44,075 nt of DNA from Bacteroidales bacterium M6 (GTDB lineage: Bacteria > Bacteroidota > Bacteroidia > Bacteroidales > Muribaculaceae): positions 19,177 through 63,251 of the forward strand of contig LUJQ01000029.1 in NCBI GenBank assembly GCA_001689485.1. Reading direction: 5' to 3'. Position 1 is the stretch's first letter. Each line of letters opens with the position of its first letter. Made by a program: the position numbers and the translations under genes. Shown here one piece after another: positions 33,171-41,777 of the stretch. The notes under the pieces are model-generated. The model saw only the letters and a program-made list of their open reading frames with translations. It had not been told where the DNA came from and did no database searches.

Positions 33171-34493
33171 ATGAGTAATGTAAAGAAAGCCGAAGGTAAG
33201 CTCGGCGTATTGGTTGTCGGTCTCGGCGCTGTGTCGTCGACATTCATTACCGGCGTTTTGATGACCCGCAAAGGACTTGCGAAGCCTGTTGGCTCCATGA
33301 CCCAGTATGACCGCATCCGCGTAGGAGAAGGCGCTGAAAAGAAATATTTGAAATATAACGAAATCGTGCCCCTGGCCGACCTCAACGACATCGTGTTCGG
33401 CGCATGGGACGTATATCCCCAGAACGCATACGAATCGGCTATCAACTGCGAGGTTCTTAAGGAAAAAGATATCAACCCCGTAAAGGACGAGCTTGAGAAC
33501 ATCAAGCCCATGAAGGCCGCGTTCGACCACAATTACGCAAAACGCCTCGAAGGCGACAACGTAAAAGACTGCGCCACCCGCTGGGATATGGTTGAGCAGC
33601 TCCGCGAGGATATCCGCAACTTCAAGAAAGAAAACGGCGTTGACCGCATCGTTGTGCTTTGGGCAGCTTCAACCGAAGTTTACGTTCCCGTCAACGAAAA
33701 AGTACACTACAACCTTGCCGACCTCGAGGCAGCAATGAAGGCCGACGACCGCGAGAACATCGCCCCCTCGATGTGCTACGCTTACGCAGCCCTCACCGAA
33801 GGCGCCCCCTTCATCATGGGTGCCCCCAACACCACCGTCGACATCCCCGCAATGTGGGAACTCGCCGAAAAGACCAAGATGCCTATCGCCGGCAAGGACT
33901 TCAAAACCGGCCAGACCCTCGTCAAGTCAGGCTTCGCCCCCATCATCGGCACACGTTGCCTCGGCCTGAACGGATGGTTCTCGACCAACATCCTCGGCAA
34001 CCGCGACGGCCTCGTGCTCGACGAACCCGCAAACTTCCGCACCAAAGAGGTTTCGAAGCTTTCAACCCTCGAATCAATCCTTGTGCCCGAAGAGCAGCCC
34101 GACCTCTACGCACACGGCAACGACGAAGATACACAGTACTATCACAAAGTACGTATCAACTACTATCCCCCGCGCAACGACAACAAGGAGGGATGGGACA
34201 ACATCGACATTTTCGGCTGGATGGGCTATCCCATGCAGATTAAAATCAACTTCCTCTGCCGCGACTCTATCCTCGCCGCACCCCTTTGCCTCGACCTCGT
34301 ACTTCTGAGCGACCTCGCAGCACGCAACGGCCGCTACGGCATCCAGCGCTTCCTGAGCTTCTTCCTCAAGAGCCCGATGCACGACTACACAAAGGACGAA
34401 GTGCCCGTAAACCACCTCTTCCAGCAGTACACAATGCTGAAGAACGCTATCCGCGAAATGGGCGGTTACAAGGCTGACGAACCTATCGACTAA
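33171..34493 (+). CDS. ino1: Myo-inositol-1-phosphate synthase
   Basis: A 440-residue NAD-dependent isomerase turning glucose 6-phosphate into inositol 3-phosphate. It shows the Rossmann GVLVVGLGAVSSTF at residues 12-25, GAPNTTVDIPAMWELAEKTKMPIAGKDFKTGQTLVKSG with the active-site lysines, and LGLNGWFSTNILGNRDG. In Bacteroides, inositol made this way feeds inositol phospholipids and sphingolipids, but the lipid genes of that pathway are not adjacent here. Start 33171 is preferred: it follows an A-rich stretch and the upstream extension has no conserved residues. Its codons near the 3' half follow a strongly expressed gene pattern. Terminator at 34558. Confidence 0.93.
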   Translation: MSNVKKAEGKLGVLVVGLGAVSSTFITGVLMTRKGLAKPVGSMTQYDRIRVGEGAEKKYLKYNEIVPLADLNDIVFGAWDVYPQNAYESAINCEVLKEKDINPVKDELENIKPMKAAFDHNYAKRLEGDNVKDCATRWDMVEQLREDIRNFKKENGVDRIVVLWAASTEVYVPVNEKVHYNLADLEAAMKADDRENIAPSMCYAYAALTEGAPFIMGAPNTTVDIPAMWELAEKTKMPIAGKDFKTGQTLVKSGFAPIIGTRCLGLNGWFSTNILGNRDGLVLDEPANFRTKEVSKLSTLESILVPEEQPDLYAHGNDEDTQYYHKVRINYYPPRNDNKEGWDNIDIFGWMGYPMQIKINFLCRDSILAAPLCLDLVLLSDLAARNGRYGIQRFLSFFLKSPMHDYTKDEVPVNHLFQQYTMLKNAIREMGGYKADEPID

Positions 34494-34557
34494 AATAGCC
34501 CGAGGCAACAAACCGAATTTGAACATTTGAATTGTTGTACATAGCATTTTGTTTGGG

Positions 34558-34590
34558 AAGCGGGGAGATTGCGAAATCTCCCCGCTTTTT
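34558..34590 (+). terminator. ino1 terminator
   Basis: AAGCGGGGAGATT (34558-34570) pairs with AATCTCCCCGCTT (34575-34587) over 13 bp around a GCGA (GNRA) tetraloop, followed by TTT. A strong intrinsic terminator. Confidence 0.85.
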
Positions 34591-34592
34591 CG

Positions 34593-34600
34593 TAACTTTA
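34593..34600 (+). promoter_or_regulatory. -7-like element of the exported propeller gene
   Basis: TAACTTTA, one base off TAnnTTTG, right after the ino1 terminator. Weak, but it is the only candidate before the next gene. Confidence 0.35.
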
Positions 34601-34604
34601 CATC

Positions 34605-34661
34605 ATGAAGCCACCCGGGCTTACGACTCATAACCACCTTCAACTACAATCAAAATCATGA
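34605..34661 (+). CDS. Possible 18-codon upstream ORF overlapping the next start (ATGA)
   Basis: ATG at 34605 opens an 18-codon frame (MKPPGLTTHNHLQLQSKS) whose TGA (34659-34661) overlaps the ATG of the next gene at 34658. It begins just after the -7-like element. It may be chance, or a leader peptide that couples translation. Confidence 0.2.
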   Translation: MKPPGLTTHNHLQLQSKS

Positions 34662-35779
34662 CAAAAGCATTAGTTCTCTCAGCACTTATCACGGCATCGG
34701 CGGCAACAGCCTCGGCCATGCAGGAAGCAAACCGCGCGAAACCAGTAGAAAACCCTGACGGCACTCAGGCAACAACCCTGCTCGTGTGCGGCGACACATA
34801 TGTCAGCGCAGTCCAGCCCGGCCTCATCCCCGACGGCGGCAACTACGTCGACGGAATCATTTGGGACTTCGATGCCCGCGACGTATGCTACCAGATGGGA
34901 TTGTCGCCATCCGAAATGGATCATCTTGATGACTGCAAGCCCATCGACGGCAACACGCGTATCCTTGCCACAAGCTCACATCACTGGGCTATAATCATCA
35001 ACTACGCCACAAAGAAAATCGAATTCTGGGCCACAAAATGCTCCAACGCCCACTCGGCCGAAGTGCTTCCGGGCAACAAAATCGTCGTGGCGTGCTCATC
35101 GCCATGCGACCAGCTCCAACTCTACGACCGCAACCGCCCCAACGAACTGCTACACACCGTCAGCCTGCCGTCAGCCCACGGAGTGGTCTGGAACGAACAG
35201 CGCCAGCGGCTATATGCCATAGGCAAAAAGAAACTCGGCATATACCGGCTTGAAGGGGCTGACACCGACACGCCTCAACTCGTGGAGGAAGCATCCGTCA
35301 CGACACCGAAAACAGGCACACACGACCTTACACCTGTCGACGAAAACACCCTCTGCGTGAGCGGGCGCAACAGCTACTTCTTCGACATCGACACACGTGC
35401 ATTCACCGAGCTTACACAGTTCAACGGACGCACAGCCATAAAATCGGTCAACTACAATATCGAAACAAACGAAGCCTGGTACACCGACTCCACCGAGCCT
35501 GAGGGCGACTACAACTGGTCGACACAGACCGTGCACCACACCAGCGACCCGATGGGCACAACCGATGACTATACCTTCCGGACCAGGAACTACAACCTCT
35601 ACAAGGTGCGCGTACTTTACTGGGGTGGCGAACAGTCGGGAGTCGAAGCAGTGACGACCGACAACGACGATACCGCCGTAAAATACTTCAACCTCCAGGG
35701 AATGCCTGTGGAAAAACCGTCGGGAGGCATCTTCATCAGGCAGCAAAACGACAAAGCCAACAAAGTCCTAATCCCATAA
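34658..35779 (+). CDS. Exported beta-propeller-like protein (DUF6528-like) with type IX-like tail
   Basis: A 373-residue exported protein: signal peptide MTKALVLSALITASAATASA, then repeated blade-like segments (LLVCGDTYVSAV, GIIWDFDARDV, TRILATSSHHWAIIINYATKKIEFW, SAEVLPGNKIVVACS, HGVVWNEQRQRLYAIG) as in proteins reading out values by WD-like repeats. The C-terminal end VKYFNLQGMPVEKPSGGIFIRQQ...KVLI is the short tail found on many exported Bacteroidales proteins. The family resemblance to DUF6528 is from memory. Function unknown; the tail suggests a surface or secreted location. Confidence 0.65.
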   Translation: MTKALVLSALITASAATASAMQEANRAKPVENPDGTQATTLLVCGDTYVSAVQPGLIPDGGNYVDGIIWDFDARDVCYQMGLSPSEMDHLDDCKPIDGNTRILATSSHHWAIIINYATKKIEFWATKCSNAHSAEVLPGNKIVVACSSPCDQLQLYDRNRPNELLHTVSLPSAHGVVWNEQRQRLYAIGKKKLGIYRLEGADTDTPQLVEEASVTTPKTGTHDLTPVDENTLCVSGRNSYFFDIDTRAFTELTQFNGRTAIKSVNYNIETNEAWYTDSTEPEGDYNWSTQTVHHTSDPMGTTDDYTFRTRNYNLYKVRVLYWGGEQSGVEAVTTDNDDTAVKYFNLQGMPVEKPSGGIFIRQQNDKANKVLIP

Positions 35780-35815
35780 AGTAATATCCGACATCAAAAT
35801 CATCCACACTTCGAT

Positions 35816-35869
35816 ATTACATATTCCAAGGGGGCGATACACTGGTATCGCCCCCTTGGAATATGTAAT
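35816..35869. terminator. Perfect 25-bp bidirectional terminator hairpin
   Basis: Arms 35816-35840 and 35845-35869 are exact reverse complements around a 4-nt loop (ACTG); the core is CCAAGGGGGCGATAC. It lies between two convergent genes, 37 nt and 28 nt from their stops. No T-run; length and symmetry suit termination of both transcripts. Confidence 0.8.
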
Positions 35870-35896
35870 GCTACAGCCAAACAGTTTCTGCTGCGA

Positions 35897-38230
35897 CTAT
35901 TCCACCACTACTTCATCGACAAACAGGAAACCCGGGTGACCGGCGCCACCATGCCATCCCGGAATCTTACGCAGGCACCCCATCGTGACGCGCACATAAC
36001 GGGCCTTCACTGCCGGAAAATCCAGCCGGTGAGGCGAAATCAAACATAACTCTTTCTCCGCTACAGGGAATATAGCCGAAGCCGCCTTCACAAACTGTCT
36101 GCCGTCAACCGAGGTTTCCACCTCCATATCCGTGGCATCAAAAATCCAGTTAGGGGTATCGACAAGGGCGTTGACCGCTACCGACGACACCTCTACAGCG
36201 TCAACCAAATCGATGGTCGCGACCAGGTCGGCGCCATTGAACCCAAGCCAGGCTCCGGTGTTGAAAGTCTCAGGGCCGAACTTGCCATCGGTCAACGTTC
36301 CCCCGCCTTTGGCCGCATAACTGGAATGGGGTGCATTGGCAAGCGCCACATCACATGCCACCGCCTTGTGGAAAACCACACTATCCTCAAAAACATTGCT
36401 TTTGAACGATGGACGAACCGCCATCGCCTTGATAACGGAAGTCCCGGTAATTTCAACCGGGGTTGTATAACGCGGTGATTCTTCCGTAGGTACGGTGCCA
36501 TCAAGCGTATAGTGCACCGGGGCATCATCAACAGTGGCAAAAGACACCTCAAAACAATGACGCTCGGGGATAGGCTTCAACGACGCCTGCACGTCGAAAA
36601 TATGATGTGCATAATTGTAACCCCAGGCATCATACTGGTGCACCAGCTGAAGCAACCGCCGCGTGAAACCAGCATAATCCCTAGCCTGCGGATCGCACCA
36701 CTGCACCTCGCTTAAAGCTGCCAGACGCGGCAATTCCATATAAAGCACATGGCTGAATGTGCGGATATATTCAGTCCACAGGTTTGCCTGCACACCTTTG
36801 ATATGTTTGGCCTCGTCAGAGTTAAGACATGCGGCAACAGGCTCAAAACCATACACCTTTTCCAAGGGCACGTATCCTCCGATTGCAAGAGGCTCGTTAG
36901 TGCGGTCAATAGCTTGGTAATAATCGAAATAGCAATGGCTTACGGGGGTCATTACAGCATCATGGCCTGCACGGGCTGCGGCAACGCCGCCCTCGACACC
37001 ACGCCACGACATAACGGCAGCACCGGCGGGAAGCCCTCCGTCGAGCATCTCATCCCACCCGATCATCTTGCGTCCACGTCCGGCCAGCACCTTTCCGGCA
37101 AAGGTCATTACATGGCTCTGAAGCTTTTCTTCGGCCGACGCATGCGAATCGGCCTTAATCCCCAGGCGCTTGATTGCAGCCTGGCATTTCGGGCAAGCCT
37201 CCCAGCGCACCTTCGGGCATTCGTCACCACCCACATGCACATATTCCGACGGGAACACATCCATAATCTCGCCAAGGACATCGGCGATAAACGTATATGT
37301 GCTGTCGTTACCGGCACACAGCAAATCCTCTGAAACACCCCAGCGCTGCCACAGGTCATACGGGCCGCCGGTACAGCCCAAGGAGGGATAGGCGGTCAGA
37401 GCTGCCAGCATATGGCCGGGAAGGTCGATTTCCGGGATGACGGTTATATGCCTCTCGGCTGCATAACGAACCAGTTCGCGTGCCTCCTCCTTAGTGTAAA
37501 AGCCTCCATAGGGGATACTGTCCGACGATTCGAAATCACGGCCTATGCAGGTGCCTTTCCTGACGGAGCCCACCTCGGTCAACAGCGGGTATTTCTCTAT
37601 TTCAATGCGCCAGCCCTGGTCATCAGACAGATGCCAGTGAAAAGTGTTGATGTTATGCAGCGCTATCATGTCAATAAACGCCTTGACCGAATCGAGAGGG
37701 AAGAAATGACGTGCCACATCGAAATGTGCCCCGCGATACGGGAACCTCGGATAATCATATATATCGACCGAAGGGAACACCACGGTCTGCTCCCCGGCCG
37801 AAGGGATTGACTTGCGCAGGGTCTGGATTCCATAAAAATTACCACGCGGGGTGGCACCGTCAATCAACACACGGTCAGCGGTAACCGACAAGCTGTAGGC
37901 TTCGGGATTACTGTCGTTAAGCGAAGCCTGGAGCACTATCGCATCCCTCAGCTCCGTCCCGCCATCTTCCAACCCCTTGGTGTCGGGGCTGAACCCTGTC
38001 AGTTTGTCAAGGTAACCGGCAAGCAACCTGGCATTGGATGCCAAAGCGCTGTCACCTTCAGGATAAGCGATTACCGTCGACCCTGACAGACGGAAATCCC
38101 CTCCGTCGGAAGCAGTTATTTCGCGCGGCAACGGCACCACATTATTAAAATCGGCCACATTTTCAGACCGGTGCGAACATGATGCGGCGGCAATCGACCC
38201 CGCCGCAAAAGCAATAAGAAGTTTCTTCAT
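35897..38230 (-). CDS. Beta-N-acetylhexosaminidase, family GH20, lipoprotein
   Basis: A 777-residue lipoprotein (lipobox AAASC near residue 18) that removes terminal GlcNAc or GalNAc from glycans. Order: GH20b N-terminal domain (about 30-145), GH20 catalytic barrel (about 150-500) with YRGAHFDVARHFF, HWHLSDDQGWRIEI and the Asp-Glu pair in HVGGDECPKVRWE near 337, then a chitobiase C-terminal-like domain (DGTVPTEESPRY) and a discoidin/F5-8C-like domain (SSYAAKGGGTLTDGKFG...ARYVRVTMG). Likely at the outer membrane or periplasm, for host mucin or dietary glycan. Divergent from metK. Confidence 0.92.
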   Translation of the reverse strand: MKKLLIAFAAGSIAAASCSHRSENVADFNNVVPLPREITASDGGDFRLSGSTVIAYPEGDSALASNARLLAGYLDKLTGFSPDTKGLEDGGTELRDAIVLQASLNDSNPEAYSLSVTADRVLIDGATPRGNFYGIQTLRKSIPSAGEQTVVFPSVDIYDYPRFPYRGAHFDVARHFFPLDSVKAFIDMIALHNINTFHWHLSDDQGWRIEIEKYPLLTEVGSVRKGTCIGRDFESSDSIPYGGFYTKEEARELVRYAAERHITVIPEIDLPGHMLAALTAYPSLGCTGGPYDLWQRWGVSEDLLCAGNDSTYTFIADVLGEIMDVFPSEYVHVGGDECPKVRWEACPKCQAAIKRLGIKADSHASAEEKLQSHVMTFAGKVLAGRGRKMIGWDEMLDGGLPAGAAVMSWRGVEGGVAAARAGHDAVMTPVSHCYFDYYQAIDRTNEPLAIGGYVPLEKVYGFEPVAACLNSDEAKHIKGVQANLWTEYIRTFSHVLYMELPRLAALSEVQWCDPQARDYAGFTRRLLQLVHQYDAWGYNYAHHIFDVQASLKPIPERHCFEVSFATVDDAPVHYTLDGTVPTEESPRYTTPVEITGTSVIKAMAVRPSFKSNVFEDSVVFHKAVACDVALANAPHSSYAAKGGGTLTDGKFGPETFNTGAWLGFNGADLVATIDLVDAVEVSSVAVNALVDTPNWIFDATDMEVETSVDGRQFVKAASAIFPVAEKELCLISPHRLDFPAVKARYVRVTMGCLRKIPGWHGGAGHPGFLFVDEVVVE

Positions 38231-38431
38231 GGTATAATTTTAACAATGAGTAATCGGTTGGTAATCATAAATGCACAAATAAATCAATAGGCTGGCATTA
38301 CCAATAAACATGCAATCCCGGCTTGCCACCCGGCATCACATGCCAAAGCCGGATTCACCATCCTAACCCGCAAAGATATATAATAATAGCGACAATTACA
38401 GCCTATATTTCCATATTTCGGGAAAAAGGCG

Positions 38432-38439
38432 TAACTTTG
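38432..38439 (+). promoter_or_regulatory. metK -7 element
   Basis: TAACTTTG with a poor -33. It predicts a leader of about 145 nt in front of the metK start. Confidence 0.6.
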
Positions 38440-38441
38440 CA

Positions 38442-38559
38442 AGCCTTTCCGGCTCAAATAGCAGTCCCCGGAAGGCTCCATGCAAATAAAGGGCAGCCGC
38501 CAACAATCGCGGCGCCCGGCCTACATTGCTGTTTTGTGGAAAAATTTGATTGCTTGCAA
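38442..38559 (+). promoter_or_regulatory. Structured metK leader (possible cis-regulatory RNA)
   Basis: Two clear stems: AGCCTTTCCGG (38442-38452) with CCGGAAGGCT (38468-38477), one bulge; and GGGCAGCCGC (38491-38500) with GCGGCGCCC (38509-38517), one bulged A. In addition TTGCAAGC (38437-38444) is complementary to GCTTGCAA (38552-38559), which competes with the first stem. It does not resemble the SAM-I or SAM-II consensus as I recall them. Confidence 0.35.
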
Positions 38560-38586
38560 CCACTTGAAAAAATGCTAAAAAGACCC

Positions 38587-39900
38587 ATGAACTATCTTTT
38601 TACATCGGAATCAGTTTCCGAAGGACATCCCGACAAAGTGGCCGACCAGATTTCCGACGCCATTCTTGACGAGATGCTGGCCTATGACCCCGAATCGAAA
38701 GTAGCGTGTGAAACCCTTGTAACCACAGGGCAGGTAGTAGTGGCAGGGGAGGTCAAATCGACCGCACAGGTCGACCTTGCCGACACCGCACGCCGCGTAA
38801 TCAACTCGATAGGCTATAACCACTCCGCACTGAAATTCGACGGCGAATCATGCGGCGTGCTCTCGGCCGTACACGAACAAAGCCCCGACATAAACCGTGG
38901 CGTAGAGCGTTCCGAAGCCGAGAACCAGGGTGCCGGCGACCAGGGCATGATGTTCGGCTACGCCTGCAACGAGACCCCGCTGTTTATCCCCCTCACCGTG
39001 GCACTCAGCCATGCCATCCTCAAGGAGCTTTCAAAAATCCGCCGCGAGGAATCGGCCATGACCTATATCACACCGGCGGGGGTGCGCAAATCCTACCTCC
39101 GCCCCGACTCAAAAAGCCAGGTAACGGTGGAATACGACTCAAACAACCACCCTGTGCGTGTCAACACAATCGTCGTATCAACCCAGCACGACGATTTCAT
39201 TGCTCCTTCCGAGGGGAAAACACAGGATGAGGCCGACATGGAGATGCTCGAAATCATCCGCAAAGATGTGGCCGAAGTGCTCCTTCCCCGCCTTATGAAA
39301 GTGCTCCCGCAGGAACTGCACAGGCTTTTCGACGAAAACATCATCCTGCACGTCAACCCAACCGGCAAATTCGTAATCGGGGGGCCTCACGGCGACACCG
39401 GCCTTACAGGGCGCAAAATCATCGTCGACACCTACGGCGGACGCGGCGCCCACGGCGGCGGCGCATTTTCGGGCAAAGACCCCTCGAAAGTCGACCGTTC
39501 GGCAGCCTATGCCGCACGCCACATCGCCAAGAACCTTGTGGCAGCAGGAGTGGCCGAGGAGGCGTTGGTGCAGGTTGCATACGCTATCGGCGTGGCACAG
39601 CCCGTCAGCCTCTACGTCAACACCCGTGGCACAGCCAAAATCAACATGACCGACGGTGAAATCTCCAAAGTTGTAAGCGGGATATTCGACATGCGCCCCA
39701 ACGCCATCGAAAACCGGCTGAAACTCCGCGCACCGATTTACCTCGAAACCGCAACCTACGGCCACATAGGCCGCACGCCGCGCAAAGTCACCAAAACCTT
39801 CCATTCGCGCTTCCAAGGCGAACGCACCATGGAAGTGGAACTGTTCACTTGGGAGAAACTAGACTACGTGGATACAGTGCGCAAAGCCTTCGGCATCTGA
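38587..39900 (+). CDS. metK: S-adenosylmethionine synthetase
   Basis: A 437-residue enzyme making SAM from ATP and methionine. It starts MNYLFTSESVSEGHPDKVADQISDAILDEM with the P-loop-like histidine, then GAGDQGMMFGYACNE near residue 117, and the glycine-rich GGPHGDTGLTGRKIIVDTYGGRGAHGGGAFSGKDPSKVDRS near 265. Length is as in Bacteroidales MetK. ATG 38587 gives the conserved N-terminus; the in-frame ATG at 38572 adds five residues and cannot be excluded. The downstream membrane protein starts 23 nt after the stop. Confidence 0.96.
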   Translation: MNYLFTSESVSEGHPDKVADQISDAILDEMLAYDPESKVACETLVTTGQVVVAGEVKSTAQVDLADTARRVINSIGYNHSALKFDGESCGVLSAVHEQSPDINRGVERSEAENQGAGDQGMMFGYACNETPLFIPLTVALSHAILKELSKIRREESAMTYITPAGVRKSYLRPDSKSQVTVEYDSNNHPVRVNTIVVSTQHDDFIAPSEGKTQDEADMEMLEIIRKDVAEVLLPRLMKVLPQELHRLFDENIILHVNPTGKFVIGGPHGDTGLTGRKIIVDTYGGRGAHGGGAFSGKDPSKVDRSAAYAARHIAKNLVAAGVAEEALVQVAYAIGVAQPVSLYVNTRGTAKINMTDGEISKVVSGIFDMRPNAIENRLKLRAPIYLETATYGHIGRTPRKVTKTFHSRFQGERTMEVELFTWEKLDYVDTVRKAFGI

Positions 39901-39923
39901 ATATCCCTCTCGCTCCAGCACCG

Positions 39924-41558
39924 ATGAACCACACCTGCAGATTTGAAGGAATATTAACCTATGTCGTTGTAATCTCCGCTATTGCAACGACATATTTTCT
40001 ATTGTCGCTATGGACTCCAATGCTCCAGGACGACCTGGTGTTCCAAGCGCAAAGTCTCGATTCTCACGACCCATCCGCAGGATTCTCGCTCTCAGGCTGG
40101 CTCAGACACATCTCCACACAATGGGTTGAAAACAACGGACGCCTCGCCAACATCCTCGCACCTCTGGGCTCGATGATGTTTCCCCGGTGGTGCCGTGCGC
40201 TCATAACAGCAGCGTCGGTCAGCATCATATTCATGCTCCTGGGCTGCCTGTCGCGACCCACACATAAGGAGCATGCAGACAATCCGGCGGCCGATGCGGC
40301 GGCAATGGCATCCCTATGGCTCGCATCCATGGTGTGTTGGCCATGGCGCGACAGAATCATGCTCTGGTGCTATGAACTCAGCTATGCCACATCGATGGCG
40401 GCAATATTGCTTTTCATCTTCTTCCTTACACTCTGCGGCCGAAACAGAAAAGAGCCGCCGGCAAAGATGCTGCTCGCGGCGATACCTGTGGCCATTATCG
40501 GCGGATGGATGCACGACGGCATCTCGGTGCCCCTCGCAGGAGCGCTCGGAATCCTCGCCCTGATTCGCAGAACGCGCCTCACCCCACGCTGGTGGCTGCT
40601 CACATCGGCCTTCGCCATCGGAATCGCAATCTCACTGTCGGCGCCCGGGGAATGGTCGCGCGCAGGAACGGAAATCGGATCAACATCTATGGCCGACAAT
40701 CTGCGCACGCTGCTCAAAAGCACTCCGCTTGTGCCGCTCATGCCGGTTGCGGCCTCCATGGCAATCATCCGTCCACAGTTGCGCCGGAAACTGCCACTGC
40801 TGATGGAATCCGACACGTTCATAATCGCCGTGGCGTTCGTGGTGCTCAGCTCCGCCATGAACCTCGCCCTCAACATCACTCCGCGCTACAACTGGGCAAC
40901 AGGCATAATGGCAGCACTTGCCCTGTGGAAAGGAGCCCGCACCTGTATTCCTGGCCTGAACAAACGGCGCGTAACAGCGGCAGCATGGCTCTGCCTGCCA
41001 TGCACCATGGTGCCGATATGTGCGGCACTGCACGCCCAGCACGCCCTGTGGCTGGAAAGCAACGCCATCGAGACCGAAATCGCACGGTCGCCACGCGGCA
41101 CAATTTTCCGCGACATCATCATGCCGGAGCACATCTCGCTACTCGCCCTGCGGCAAACCACCGCCGGAATCTGGGGCAACCAGTTCCACATGGCATGCTA
41201 TAACGCCCACGGCATGACCGGCGACCGCATGGCTGCCGTGGTTCCTTCCGCCCTCAAAGATTTCTCATTCCGAAATGCCACCCCGCTGCGGGGAAACGCA
41301 GGCATATATCTGTGGCGCGGACACATGATATCAGCCGACACCATCGCACCATTCCCGCCGACGCAAGGCTTTCCCTCAGGGCGACAGCGTTCGGTAGTCA
41401 GAAACCTGCGCCTGCGGAGCGCATCGGGAAAAGAGACCACAATCATTGCCGGAATTTTCAAATTCAACCTCGCCACAGACACATGCCCAACGGCAGTCTA
41501 CTGGGGAACCGCACCCGCAACTCCCCCCTGCGACCCCTTCACACATGCAAATCTGTGA
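39924..41558 (+). CDS. Polytopic membrane protein, DUF6056-like (GT-C-type glycosyltransferase candidate)
   Basis: A 544-residue integral membrane protein with about 10-12 hydrophobic segments and a C-terminal periplasmic part. After the first segment comes PMLQDDLVFQ: an acidic pair in the first outer loop is the hallmark of GT-C glycosyltransferases that use lipid-linked sugars. The resemblance to DUF6056, common in Bacteroidales surface-glycan regions, is from memory. It starts 23 nt after metK, so co-transcription is likely, though there is no obvious functional link. The start at 39924 avoids overlap with metK. Its downstream gap holds the ppiD promoter. Confidence 0.65.
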   Translation: MNHTCRFEGILTYVVVISAIATTYFLLSLWTPMLQDDLVFQAQSLDSHDPSAGFSLSGWLRHISTQWVENNGRLANILAPLGSMMFPRWCRALITAASVSIIFMLLGCLSRPTHKEHADNPAADAAAMASLWLASMVCWPWRDRIMLWCYELSYATSMAAILLFIFFLTLCGRNRKEPPAKMLLAAIPVAIIGGWMHDGISVPLAGALGILALIRRTRLTPRWWLLTSAFAIGIAISLSAPGEWSRAGTEIGSTSMADNLRTLLKSTPLVPLMPVAASMAIIRPQLRRKLPLLMESDTFIIAVAFVVLSSAMNLALNITPRYNWATGIMAALALWKGARTCIPGLNKRRVTAAAWLCLPCTMVPICAALHAQHALWLESNAIETEIARSPRGTIFRDIIMPEHISLLALRQTTAGIWGNQFHMACYNAHGMTGDRMAAVVPSALKDFSFRNATPLRGNAGIYLWRGHMISADTIAPFPPTQGFPSGRQRSVVRNLRLRSASGKETTIIAGIFKFNLATDTCPTAVYWGTAPATPPCDPFTHANL

Positions 41559-41664
41559 CACCACGCACCACCGCCGATACACCCGCCCACCACACCGGGC
41601 CCCGTTATCAATCCGGAATCCCGCACCAATTCCCTTATTTCACGCTTCTTTCCGCCCCAAACTA

Positions 41665-41695
41665 TTTGACGGCAAAGGAAAAAAATGTATCTTTG
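41665..41695 (+). promoter_or_regulatory. PpiD-like gene promoter
   Basis: TTTG (41665-41668), 19-nt spacer, TATCTTTG (41688-41695). The leader of about 80 nt contains a GCCCCG/CGGGGC hairpin (41712-41733 region). Confidence 0.7.
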
Positions 41696-41777
41696 TGCGC
41701 TAAATCCGCCCCGTACGCTATGGCCGGGGCTTGATTCCGTAAAAACAAAAAAAATAATATAAACCATTTATCATTAA

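Larger units (their letters stand above)
38231..38586. other. 356-nt divergent intergenic region, GH20-metK
   Basis: Holds the metK -7 element and its structured leader (38443-38586), and on the minus strand only a degenerate CAAATAAA (-7-like) at about 38275 for the GH20 gene. The open frame that runs through it (from 38323) is an accidental extension of metK. Confidence 0.7.

Noticed and set aside
38323..38586. An 88-codon N-terminal extension of MetK
   Set aside because: The metK -7 element lies inside it and the extension has no family similarity; ATG 38587 gives the conserved MetK N-terminus.
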